From: Acidobacteriota bacterium
Lineage (GTDB): Bacteria; Acidobacteriota; Terriglobia; Bryobacterales; Bryobacteraceae
Assembly: GCA_016213775.1 (NCBI GenBank)
Contig: JACQZR010000145.1
Coordinates: forward strand, 27,436 to 91,435
Length of the DNA: 64,000 nucleotides
Direction of reading: 5' to 3'
Below the pieces are notes generated by a model that worked only from the letters and a program-made list of their open reading frames with translations, was not told the DNA's origin and searched no databases. This document shows, in pieces, positions 35,650 to 44,127 of the stretch (its first letter is position 1; the number at the start of each line of letters is the position of its first letter). A program made the translations under genes and the position numbers.

Positions 35650-36359
35650 CGCTGCACAACCGCAGCATTCTCCTGGTGGGCGGTTCCGGCGGGCTCGGCA
35701 CAGCCACTGCCCGGTTGCTCGCGGCGGAAAGCGCGGCTCTCACTATCAGCTACCACTCCAACGAATCGCGCGCAGCGGCTCTACAGGATGTCGCCGATAT
35801 CGTGCAAGCCGACATCACAAAATCCGCCGATCGCACGCGCCTTCTCGACACTGTTGGTCAGTTGTACGGCGTAGTCATCTTCACTGGCGATCCGTCGCGC
35901 GTGAAGGACCAGGCGCAACTGGAAGCCATGGCCCGGCACGCCCAGGAAGTGAACTACCTCGGTCCTATCCTGCTCGCCCGGGACGCGGCCGCCCGCATGC
36001 AAGCCGCCTCGGTCCCCGGCGCCATCGTGCTTTTCTCAACGATGCAGGCCGTAAGTCTGTTTCCCGGTTCCACGGCGTACGCCGGGGCCAAAGCCTCACT
36101 GCAACACGCCGCCCGCTTACTCGCCAAGGAGTGCCGCGGGCAAAACATCCGGGTCAACGTGATTGCTCCCGGCGCAACCGCGGCAGGTATGGCGGAAGCT
36201 TCCATTGCATCTGGAAAGTACAATCATCTGATCGAACAAGGGCTCGCCCCGCGGTTCGGCCGCGCCGAAGACGTTGCCCGCGCCGTCCGCTTTTTCCTTG
36301 AGCCCGATAATTACATCACCGGCCAGGTGCTCAGCGTCGATGGAGGCGTCACCCTGTAA
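35646..36359 (+). CDS. SDR-family oxidoreductase
   Basis: A 237-residue short-chain dehydrogenase. The cofactor loop is VGGSGGLGTATARLL (about residues 11-25, replacing the usual TGxxxGIG). The catalytic part has Ser in LFSTMQAV and YAGAKASLQ with Tyr and Lys; the end VLSVDGGVTL is standard. It resembles FabG-type ketoreductases. The GTG start overlaps the O-antigen ligase stop and the last base overlaps the lhr ATG (TAATG), forming a coupled three-gene run. Confidence 0.88.
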   Translation: MTLHNRSILLVGGSGGLGTATARLLAAESAALTISYHSNESRAAALQDVADIVQADITKSADRTRLLDTVGQLYGVVIFTGDPSRVKDQAQLEAMARHAQEVNYLGPILLARDAAARMQAASVPGAIVLFSTMQAVSLFPGSTAYAGAKASLQHAARLLAKECRGQNIRVNVIAPGATAAGMAEASIASGKYNHLIEQGLAPRFGRAEDVARAVRFFLEPDNYITGQVLSVDGGVTL

Positions 36360-39300
36360 TGACCTTCGATCCGCTCGTGGAGAAATGGTTCGCGGAGCGC
36401 TTCACCGCGCCAACCGAGCCCCAGGTCCGCGGCTGGAGCGAAATCGCAGCGCGGCGGGACACACTTATCTGCGCGCCCACGGGATCGGGCAAAACGCTTG
36501 CGGCTTTCCTGATCTGTCTCGACAGCCTGGTTCGCCAGGCGCGCGCCGGCACACTCACCGACCAAACGCAGGTTGTCTATGTATCGCCTCTAAAGGCGTT
36601 GAGCAACGATGTCCGCAAAAACCTCGAACTGCCCCTGGAGCAGATCCGCGAAATCGCGCGCCGCGAGGGTGTCGAACTGAAACCCATCCGCACCGCGGTC
36701 CGCACCGGAGACACCCCGGCCGCGGAACGCCAGCAGATGCGTACGCGTCCGCCGCATGTGTTGGTCACTACCCCCGAATCCCTCTACATCCTGCTTACCG
36801 CCGAGAGCTCCCGCAAGAGCCTTCGCGGGACGCGCACCATCATCGTCGACGAAATCCATGCCATCGCCGGTGACAAACGTGGCTCACATCTTGCCCTCTC
36901 GCTGGCGCGCTTGCAGGCCCTGTGCGAACAGTCGCCGCAGCGAATCGGATTGTCTGCCACCGTTCGGCCAGTGGAACTGATCGCGGAGTATCTGTCGCCC
37001 CGCGCTACCGTGGTGGATGCGGGCCGGCGCCGCCCGATCGAAATCAACGTGGAGGTCCCGCGCGACGAGCTCGGCCCCATCGCCTCCAATAACACCTGGG
37101 CGGAAATCTACGACAGCGTTTCGCAGATCATCCTCACTCATCGTACGACGCTGGTTTTCGTCAACACCCGCCGCCTGGCCGAGCGGGTAGCCCACGCGCT
37201 TGCCGAACGCATCGGAGAAGAACACGTTCTCGCGCATCACGGCAGCCTCTCCCGGGCACTCCGCCTCAAAGCCGAGACACGTCTCAAGAACGGCGAGCTT
37301 CGCGCCGTTGTGGCCACTGCCTCGCTCGAACTGGGCATCGACATCGGCACCGTCGATATCGTCGCGCAGATCGGAACTCCGCGTTCCATCGCCGCCACGC
37401 TGCAACGCATCGGCCGCTCCGGTCACTGGGTGGGCGCGACGCCCAAGGGCCGCCTCTTCGCCACCACGCGCGACGAATTGATCGAATGTGCCGCCATCGT
37501 CTCCGCCATTGGTAAAGGCGACCTGGAACGAATCCGCGTTCCGCGAAACTCTCTCGACGTGATGGCCCAGCAGATCGTCGCAGCCGCGGCCTGTGAGCCC
37601 TGGAGCGAAGACGATCTTTACTCGCTCATCCGCAACACACTCCCCTACCGCGATCTTCCGCGCGAAGATTACAACGATATCCTTACGATGCTCAGCGAAG
37701 GCATCACGACGTCGCGAGGCCGCCGGGGCGCGCTACTCCATCGTGATCAAGTGAACCACATGATCCGCGGACGCCGTGGCGCGCGCCTCATCGCGATCAC
37801 CTCTGGCGGCGCCATCCCCGAGAACGCCAATTATGCCGTCGTCGCCGAACCCGACGGCAAAGCCATCGGCACGGTGGATGAGGACTTCGCAATAGAAAGC
37901 ATGGCGGGCGATATTCTCCTTCTTGGCACTCACTCCTGGCGAATCAAACGTGTGGAGGCAGGCAAAGTGCGCGTCGAGGATGCCAAGGGCGCGCCACCCA
38001 CTGTCCCCTTCTGGCTGGGCGAGGCTCCGGGCCGTTCCGCGGAACTCTCGAAAGAGGTTGCATCCCTTCGCGAACAGATTGAACAACTGGGCGATGGCGC
38101 CGCTTCTTTCCTTACGCAACAATGCGGACTCGATGAGGCCGGTGCGCGTCAAGCCATCGCCTACGTGCACTCGGCGCAACACGCTCTTGGCACGCTGCCC
38201 ACTCAACAAACCGTCGTCGCGGAACGCTTTTTCGACGAAGCCGGCGGCATGCAACTCATCATTCACTCGCCATTTGGTGCGCGCACCAACCGCGCCTGGG
38301 GACTCGCGCTGCGCAAGCGCTTCTGCCGTACGTTCAACTTCGAACTGCAAGCCGCGGCCACTGACAATGGCATCGTGATTTCCTTGAGCGAAGTACACGC
38401 CTTCCCTCTCGAGCTCGTGTTCGATTTCCTCAAAACGCAAACGGTTGAAGATGTTCTGACGCAGGCGATGCTGCCTGCCCCCATGTTCGGCGCCCGCTGG
38501 CGCTGGAACGCCACCCGTGCTCTCGCCATTCTCCGATTCGCGGGGGGCCGCAAAGTCCCGCCGCCCATCCAACGGATGCAATCCGACGATCTGCTCGCCG
38601 CTGTTTTTCCCGATCAGGTGGCCTGTGCCGAGAATCTCTCCGGCCCCATCCGCATCCCTGATCATCCGCTTGTGAAAGAGACCATCGACAATTGTCTCCA
38701 TGAAGCGATGGACATCGACACGCTGCGCAACATCATCGCGGGTATCGAGGCGGGCGTCATCCGCACCGTCGCCGTGGAAACCACGTCGCCTTCTCCGCTT
38801 TGTCACGAGATACTCAACGCCAACCCATACGCCTTTCTCGATGACGCACCGCTTGAAGAGCGCCGGGCGCGCGCCGTCCAACTTCGCGGCTCACTGCGCA
38901 CCGACTTCTCCAATGGCGCCGGCATTCTTGACGCGGCAGCCATCAACGACGTGGCCGCGGAATCGTGGCCGCTCATTCGCGATGCCGACGAACTACACGA
39001 CGCCCTGCTGACGCTGATCACCATGCCTGTTGCCGGCGATCATCAGCATTGGTTCGATGTTCTCGCGGCCGATCGCCGTGCGTCGGTGCTTGTTCGCGGC
39101 GGTCGCACCTACTGGATCGCCACCGAACGCACCGCGCTCGCGGGCAACATTCTGGAAACGCTTCGCGGCTGGCTGGATTCCATCGGGCCAACAACCGCGG
39201 CCTCCCTCGTCGAAACGCTGCAATTCCCGCTCGGCGAAATCGAAGCCGCGCTCCTGAAACTCGAAGCCGAAGGCCAGGTCTTCCAGGGCCGCTACACTCC

Positions 39301-40366
39301 CACCGCTACAGAAACCGAATGGTGCAATCGCCGAATCCTCGCTCGCATTCATCGCCTTACCCTCGGACGGCTACGCAAGGAAATCGAGCCCGTCACCTCG
39401 GCGCAATTTCACCGCTTTCTCGCGCGCTGGCAGCATTGCGAACCCGGCACGCTTCTGCCCGGCGTCGAAGGCACGCTGCAGATCATCCGTCAATTGCAGG
39501 GCTACGAGATCCCAGCCTCGTCGTGGGAAACGGAAATCCTCGCCCGCCGCGTTCAGGACTACGATTCCGAGCACCTCGACTCGCTCTGTCTCGCCGGCGA
39601 AGTGATGTGGGGCCGGCTCTCGCCTCACCCCGCGCTCGATGGCGGACGCCAGGTGCGTGCCACGCGCATCGCGCCGCTGTCGTTATTCCTGCGCGAGGAC
39701 GCCGGATGGCTCGTGCAGGATTCGGAAGTGAATCGCGAGGGTCTCTCGCATGCCGCCGGCGAAGTGCTGGCTGTTCTCGAACAATTCGGAGCCAGCTTCT
39801 TCACCGACATCGTTCGCGCCGCGCACCGGCTCCCCAGCGAAGTGGAGGACGCCCTGTGGGAACTCGCAGCCGCTGGACTCGTTACTGCTGATGGCTTCGA
39901 GAACCTCCGTGCTCTCATTGATCCCAAGCGCCGCCGTGGCGAGGGCCGCGGCAAATTCGCCCGCCCGCGTCATGCCGCCGGCCGCTGGGCACTTTTCCGC
40001 CGTACACCTAATCCGATACCGGGCTCCGAGCGGCACGAGAAAATCGCCCGCCAACTCCTGCTGCGATGGGGCGTCGTTTTCCGTGACCTGCTGGCGCGCG
40101 AACCAATCGCTCCACCCTGGCGCGATCTGCTTCTGGTGCTCCGCAAACTGGAAGCGCAGGGCAGCATCCGCGGAGGCCGTTTCGTGGATGGCTTCACCGG
40201 CGAACAATTCGCGCTCCCGGACGCTGTCGACTTACTCCGTAAGGTCCGGCGCGAAGAAGACAATGCCACGCTCCGCGACTTTCCCGCCGCTGACCCGCTC
40301 AACCTTAGCGGCATCGTACTCCCCGGCCCTCGCGTCAGCCCGCTGCGGACAGTAATGGCGCAATAA
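36359..40366 (+). CDS. lhr: Lhr-type ATP-dependent helicase
   Basis: A 1335-residue superfamily-2 helicase. Motifs in order: [17 protein letters not shown] (about residues 38-52), [17 protein letters not shown] (about 162), [13 protein letters not shown] (about 199), [15 protein letters not shown] and [16 protein letters not shown]. The Lhr winged-helix/beta-barrel core and the long C-terminal region follow. Lhr translocates 3'-5' on DNA and is linked to repair. The extreme C-terminus has a partial diverged copy at 41632-41703, downstream of fic. Confidence 0.93.
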   Translation: MTFDPLVEKWFAERFTAPTEPQVRGWSEIAARRDTLICAPTGSGKTLAAFLICLDSLVRQARAGTLTDQTQVVYVSPLKALSNDVRKNLELPLEQIREIARREGVELKPIRTAVRTGDTPAAERQQMRTRPPHVLVTTPESLYILLTAESSRKSLRGTRTIIVDEIHAIAGDKRGSHLALSLARLQALCEQSPQRIGLSATVRPVELIAEYLSPRATVVDAGRRRPIEINVEVPRDELGPIASNNTWAEIYDSVSQIILTHRTTLVFVNTRRLAERVAHALAERIGEEHVLAHHGSLSRALRLKAETRLKNGELRAVVATASLELGIDIGTVDIVAQIGTPRSIAATLQRIGRSGHWVGATPKGRLFATTRDELIECAAIVSAIGKGDLERIRVPRNSLDVMAQQIVAAAACEPWSEDDLYSLIRNTLPYRDLPREDYNDILTMLSEGITTSRGRRGALLHRDQVNHMIRGRRGARLIAITSGGAIPENANYAVVAEPDGKAIGTVDEDFAIESMAGDILLLGTHSWRIKRVEAGKVRVEDAKGAPPTVPFWLGEAPGRSAELSKEVASLREQIEQLGDGAASFLTQQCGLDEAGARQAIAYVHSAQHALGTLPTQQTVVAERFFDEAGGMQLIIHSPFGARTNRAWGLALRKRFCRTFNFELQAAATDNGIVISLSEVHAFPLELVFDFLKTQTVEDVLTQAMLPAPMFGARWRWNATRALAILRFAGGRKVPPPIQRMQSDDLLAAVFPDQVACAENLSGPIRIPDHPLVKETIDNCLHEAMDIDTLRNIIAGIEAGVIRTVAVETTSPSPLCHEILNANPYAFLDDAPLEERRARAVQLRGSLRTDFSNGAGILDAAAINDVAAESWPLIRDADELHDALLTLITMPVAGDHQHWFDVLAADRRASVLVRGGRTYWIATERTALAGNILETLRGWLDSIGPTTAASLVETLQFPLGEIEAALLKLEAEGQVFQGRYTPTATETEWCNRRILARIHRLTLGRLRKEIEPVTSAQFHRFLARWQHCEPGTLLPGVEGTLQIIRQLQGYEIPASSWETEILARRVQDYDSEHLDSLCLAGEVMWGRLSPHPALDGGRQVRATRIAPLSLFLREDAGWLVQDSEVNREGLSHAAGEVLAVLEQFGASFFTDIVRAAHRLPSEVEDALWELAAAGLVTADGFENLRALIDPKRRRGEGRGKFARPRHAAGRWALFRRTPNPIPGSERHEKIARQLLLRWGVVFRDLLAREPIAPPWRDLLLVLRKLEAQGSIRGGRFVDGFTGEQFALPDAVDLLRKVRREEDNATLRDFPAADPLNLSGIVLPGPRVSPLRTVMAQ

Positions 40367-40375
40367 CGGTAGAAT
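40346..40375 (+). promoter_or_regulatory. Putative fic promoter
   Basis: CGGACA (40346-40351) and TAGAAT (40370-40375) are 18 bp apart. The -10 ends 6 nt before the fic ATG, so the transcript would be leaderless. The -10 lies inside the 11-bp repeat array. Confidence 0.4.
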
Positions 40376-40400
40376 AACGGCATGATAACGGCACGTTATC
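40363..40400. repeat. ATAACGG repeats with 11-bp period and terminal palindrome
   Basis: ATAACGG occurs at 40363-40369, 40374-40380 and 40385-40391, exactly 11 bp apart, that is on one face of the helix. The third copy is part of a perfect inverted repeat GATAACG-GCA-CGTTATC (40384-40400). The array covers the lhr stop codon, the fic -10 and the fic start codon. Confidence 0.8.
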
Positions 40401-41491
40401 GGAACGCCTTCCTCCCTGTCTTCAGTATTACAGCTACTGTCGCCCGGGACCTGATGCGGATCGAAGCCGTCCGGAAAGCCATCCAACTGTTACCTGTGAC
40501 GCCACGCGTCCTTGCCAATCTCCGCGAGACGGCGCGCCTGTTCTCCACTCACTATTCCACGATGATCGAGGGCAACCAGTTGACCCACGGTCAGGTGATC
40601 CAAGTGATTGGCGGAGGTAGCCACTACCCGGGACGAGAACGCGATCAGGAGGAAGTCAAAGGCTACTATGCCGCGCTTGAAGCGGTGGAGCGCCTGGCCG
40701 CTAAACGAACTCCCGTTACAGAGAGAACGGTCCGGCACATCCACGCCCTCGTAATGGGCCGCGGGCGGGTCCGCGTAAAGCCTACTCCTTATCGCGACGG
40801 GCAAAACGTGATCACTGACGCCCGCTCGCAGGCGATCGTATACATGCCTCCCGAAGCTCATGACGTCCCCGGCCTCATGAAGCAGTTCATCGCGTGGATA
40901 AACCGGCGGAACGATTTGCCTGCGCCACTGCGCGCCGGCATAGCACACTGCCAGTTCGCCACCATCCACCCCTACTATGACGGCAACGGGCGAACGGCGC
41001 GCCTGCTCACCACACTCATCCTCCATCTCGGAGGCTACGATCTCAAGGGAATTTACGCTCTCGAAGAATACTACGCTCGCGACCTCAACGCATACTACCG
41101 TGCACTCACTATCGGTCCCTCTCACAACTACTACTTGGGGCGAGCCAATGCCGACATCACACCCTGGGTTTCGTACTTCATAGCCGGAATGGCCGACGCC
41201 TTCGAGAGGGTGCAGGGTCAAGCTGCGCGTGCCTCAGCCGCTGGAGCGACGGATCAATCGAAACTGCTTCGCGGTCTTGACGCCAGGCAACGCCGGGCGC
41301 TGCACTTGTTCCGAAGTTCCCGCGAAATAACCGCGAAAGAGATCGGGGCATTGTTCGGGTACCAGCCACGCACCGCCACGCAACTGTGCCGGCGGTGGGT
41401 GTCAAATGGATTTCTTGTAACGGTAGATCCTTCCAGGAAGACGCGTCGCTATGGGTTGGACTCTGTTTACGATTCTCTTATTGACAGATGA
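40382..41491 (+). CDS. Fic family protein (putative AMP-transferase) with HTH tail
   Basis: A 369-residue Fic-domain protein. The active-site motif HPYYDGNGRTAR (about residue 197) is a full HPFxxGNGR match with catalytic His. The N-terminal THYSTMIEGNQ (about 55) matches the inhibitory (S/T)xxxE(G/N) helix of class II Fic enzymes, so activity should be self-restrained. The last 70 residues form a winged-helix-like region (LHLFRSSREITAKEIGALFG). Fic enzymes transfer AMP to target proteins. The ATG at 40382 lies within a repeat array suited to autoregulation by the tail. Codon use looks less C-biased than lhr, consistent with acquisition. Confidence 0.9.
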   Translation: MITARYRNAFLPVFSITATVARDLMRIEAVRKAIQLLPVTPRVLANLRETARLFSTHYSTMIEGNQLTHGQVIQVIGGGSHYPGRERDQEEVKGYYAALEAVERLAAKRTPVTERTVRHIHALVMGRGRVRVKPTPYRDGQNVITDARSQAIVYMPPEAHDVPGLMKQFIAWINRRNDLPAPLRAGIAHCQFATIHPYYDGNGRTARLLTTLILHLGGYDLKGIYALEEYYARDLNAYYRALTIGPSHNYYLGRANADITPWVSYFIAGMADAFERVQGQAARASAAGATDQSKLLRGLDARQRRALHLFRSSREITAKEIGALFGYQPRTATQLCRRWVSNGFLVTVDPSRKTRRYGLDSVYDSLIDR

Positions 41492-41492
41492 A

Positions 41493-41630
41493 TCACTCCC
41501 CCATGACGCTCACGACATGCTGTCCCTTCGGCAACACCAGGATCCACATATCTTCAAACACCCAGATCTTTGGTTCCACTCGCCGCCCATCCACCAGCAA
41601 CACCTTCGGCGCTTTCGACAACTGCGTCAG
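41493..41630 (-). pseudogene. Diverged copy of the 3' end of the glycosidase-like gene
   Basis: This 138-bp stretch aligns without gaps to 42145-42282, the last 45 codons and stop of the minus-strand gene there. I count 8 differences (about 94% identity). Only two change an amino acid (Ala to Thr, Gln to Arg); the stop codon is kept. It starts 1 bp after the fic stop and is cut abruptly at 41630, where a copy of the lhr end begins. Confidence 0.9.
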
Positions 41631-41631
41631 G

Positions 41632-41703
41632 GCCGATCCCCTCAACCTCAGCGGAATCGTACTCCCCGGCCCTCGCGTCAGCCCGTTACGTGTTCCTCAG
41701 TAA
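41632..41703 (+). pseudogene. Diverged copy of the 3' end of lhr
   Basis: 41632-41690 aligns to lhr 40289-40347 with 7 differences in 59 bp, all synonymous. It encodes the same last residues ([16 protein letters not shown] and SPLR), then VPQ and a stop at 41703 where lhr has TVMAQ. Because every difference is silent, the copy came from a functional lhr of a related lineage rather than decaying in place. Confidence 0.9.
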
Positions 41704-41722
41704 CGGCCCTCGCGAAGCGAGT

Positions 41723-41909
41723 CTACTCTGTTGCAGCCAGGAACTCATCCACCGTCAAACCTGCCTTTGCCATCAAGGCTCTCAGCGTTCCTCTTGCGAC
41801 CAACGCGTGTTCCGGAACGGAGAGCGTAGCGGGATTTCCTCGTTTTGTAAGAACGATGTGGCTTCCTCGCTGCCGCGCTGTCTGGCTTCAGTAGCGGGAC
41901 ACTCGCCAT
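41723..41909 (-). pseudogene. hicA: Broken hicA toxin gene
   Basis: An ATG at 41909 overlapping the hicB stop (TGATG) begins MASVPLLKP. The conserved HicA body follows in a different frame: RQRGSHIVLTKRGNPATL, VPEHALVARGTLRALM, AKAGLTVDEFLAATE, stop at 41723-41725. That frame has a TGA just upstream and no start. The N-terminal helix normally between these parts is missing. A deletion with frameshift has inactivated the toxin while leaving its C-terminal body readable. Confidence 0.82.
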
Positions 41910-42115
41910 CAGACCGTCACTTCTAATTCGCGCGTGACCACGGTGAGCGGCATGCCACGCTCTGCCCGGACGGCAAGACATTCCCTGATTGCGTCGGAAA
42001 TGTTTGATTCCGCCTCGGCCTCCGTCATCCCCTGACTGACACACCCAGGAACAGAGGGGCACTCGGCAATGTACACACCATCCTCATCCCGATAGATCGT
42101 AACCGTAAACTTCAT
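41909..42115 (-). CDS. hicB: HicB-family antitoxin
   Basis: A 68-residue HicB antitoxin with a partially degraded RNase-H-like fold: FTVTIYRDEDGVYIAECPSV, then PGCVSQGMTEAEAESNISDA. It is the short form without a C-terminal DNA-binding domain. AAGGAA lies immediately before the ATG. The gene is intact although the adjoining hicA is broken, so it is an orphan antitoxin here. It lies between the lhr-end copy and the genuine end of the glycosidase-like gene. Confidence 0.88.
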   Translation of the reverse strand: MKFTVTIYRDEDGVYIAECPSVPGCVSQGMTEAEAESNISDAIRECLAVRAERGMPLTVVTRELEVTV

Positions 42116-42144
42116 TTCCTTTTGATCCTATCGCATCCCCCGTC

Positions 42145-44127
42145 TCACTCCCCCATGACGCTCACGACATGCTGCCCCTTCGGCAACACCAGGATCCACA
42201 TATCCTCGAACACCCAGATCTTTGGTTCCACCCGCTGCCCGTCCACCAGCAACACCTTCGGCGCTTTGGACAACTGCGCCAGCGCACGGGTGGAGGATTC
42301 ATAGGCGAAATCGAGGGTGTTTCCACGAACCGAGGCTGCCTTCAATTCCGCGTTCAGATCCAGCAGCAGCATGCCCGGCAATTCCGCCCCTTCCTCTAAG
42401 ACATGCTCCCCTGCCGGAAGCCACGCTGCAATCGAGTCCTGTACCGGCCAAGGCGCACCATTCACCTTCACCGGTCCTTTCCATATCACGCCCAATGGCG
42501 TCCGCGCCCGCACTTTCACGCGAGACTCGACGCGCTCCAGCGCTTGCACCTGCGCCGCCGCCGCGCTGATCAATGGCCAGTCCGTGCGCCGGATCGAGCT
42601 CTCAAAGTACAAGCAGACGCGGGCGAACGACCCCGACGCAACATGCATCTCTTGAAACAATTCCACCCCTACTTGTTGTTTGGTAGGGTAGACGTCCTGA
42701 TACCGGTCCACCACATTGATGTCCACCGCGAGCCGGCCTTTCGACTTCACAAACGGCGCATACTCGGCCGCCATCTTCGAATACCGCCCCGGACCCATAC
42801 TCCACAGGGGCGCAGGGTCCTCCACCAGGAACGTGAAATCCTTGGTATCGAGCAATGGCAGCAGACTCTTCGCATCGGCCCCGATTTTTTCTTTCATCTT
42901 TGGATCGAGCAGATCGTCGACATGCGTCAACACCAGGTCGAGATGCTTCAGCTCCACCCGTAGCGCATCCACGAACCCAATCCAATCCAACTGCATCTTG
43001 TGCGACAGCGTGGCGCGGTAGGTCAGGAACTGAATCAGTCCGGAAGCATTCCGCGACCAGTGTTTCTCGCCGGAGGTTTGAAACAACTCCACCGGATCGA
43101 AGCCCCCAATTGCTTGAAACTCCCTCCGCACATCGGCATTCATCGGCGTAAACCGCGAACCGTTCTCATGTCCTTCGAGCGATTCGAAATACAACTCCGC
43201 AAGATTCACGCCGTCCCAATCAAACCGCCGCAGCAAATCGGCCACGCCACCCTGCACGGCCCTCACACAATCCGGATTGCGAAGGTTCATCAGTTTGCGC
43301 CAGTCCAACTGTGCATCGGTCCCAAACGCCGTCTTCTCGCGCCATTCCGGATGGCCGGCCCAAAACCGCTCGCTCACGTGGGGCAGTTCCAGCCACGCGT
43401 ACACCACGATTGCGTTCTTATGGCACGCTCCGATCAATGCCCGGAGATAGGCATCGCGCTGTTCATCGGCCTCAAAGAAATGCCACGCCGCGATGTGCAG
43501 CGCCGCCACGCCATTGCGCCGCCATAGCTTTGCCAGATACTCGATGTCAGCCCGCAGGCGGTAGGACGAATCAAAAAACATCCATAGCCGTTTGCTGGTG
43601 ACTGGCGGCCCAACACCCAGATCACGCAGTGCCTGTATCAGGTACGGATACCGCTCCCGCCCGGTCGCTCCCGGTCCTGTCGCAAGCCACAGCACGCGTC
43701 CGTTGCCGACAGCCGTTCCCGCCGCCAGAGGCGCATTCTCCCAACGCTCGCGAACAAACACCAGCGCACTGTCCGGCACCCGGAACACCGGCACTCGCAC
43801 CGACTCCTGCCAGATCACCGGCATGCGCGTGTCATGCACGTCCACCACACTGCGCACCGTCACCTCTCGCTCGCCCGGGACGAATCCATACCGGGAAGCC
43901 GCCGCGGAGGAGCCCTCCAGCACCACCAGTGCGCCCATGTTCAGCCGCTCGTCCAACTGCTCCAACTTCGACCCCGCGGATTCCTCGGGCAGAACCACGC
44001 GCACACCGTGTTCCGGCGTCATGTTGACGCTTTGTAGAATGGACAGCCACGCAGAACCGGCCCCGCCAGTGGCGCCATATGCCACCACCGATCCCGCCAA
44101 ACCCAGCAGACTAATGCGTAAACGCAT
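42145..44127 (-). CDS. Glycosidase-like TIM-barrel protein (putative exopolysaccharide hydrolase)
   Basis: A 660-residue exported protein (signal LRISLLGLAGSVVAYGA). The central part (about residues 190-450) has a TIM-barrel hydrolase-like pattern: RLWMFFDSSYRLRADIEYLA, then VYAWLELPHV, WDGVNLAELYFES with an acidic strand end, and LTHVDDLLD. It resembles the GHL/PgaB-type glycosidase-like group, but I cannot fix the family. The ATG at 44127 overlaps the end of the TPR-barrel gene by 17 bp. Together they recall PgaA/PgaB, an exporter porin plus a polysaccharide-trimming enzyme. A copy of its 3' end is at 41493-41630. Confidence 0.65.
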   Translation of the reverse strand: MRLRISLLGLAGSVVAYGATGGAGSAWLSILQSVNMTPEHGVRVVLPEESAGSKLEQLDERLNMGALVVLEGSSAAASRYGFVPGEREVTVRSVVDVHDTRMPVIWQESVRVPVFRVPDSALVFVRERWENAPLAAGTAVGNGRVLWLATGPGATGRERYPYLIQALRDLGVGPPVTSKRLWMFFDSSYRLRADIEYLAKLWRRNGVAALHIAAWHFFEADEQRDAYLRALIGACHKNAIVVYAWLELPHVSERFWAGHPEWREKTAFGTDAQLDWRKLMNLRNPDCVRAVQGGVADLLRRFDWDGVNLAELYFESLEGHENGSRFTPMNADVRREFQAIGGFDPVELFQTSGEKHWSRNASGLIQFLTYRATLSHKMQLDWIGFVDALRVELKHLDLVLTHVDDLLDPKMKEKIGADAKSLLPLLDTKDFTFLVEDPAPLWSMGPGRYSKMAAEYAPFVKSKGRLAVDINVVDRYQDVYPTKQQVGVELFQEMHVASGSFARVCLYFESSIRRTDWPLISAAAAQVQALERVESRVKVRARTPLGVIWKGPVKVNGAPWPVQDSIAAWLPAGEHVLEEGAELPGMLLLDLNAELKAASVRGNTLDFAYESSTRALAQLSKAPKVLLVDGQRVEPKIWVFEDMWILVLPKGQHVVSVMGE

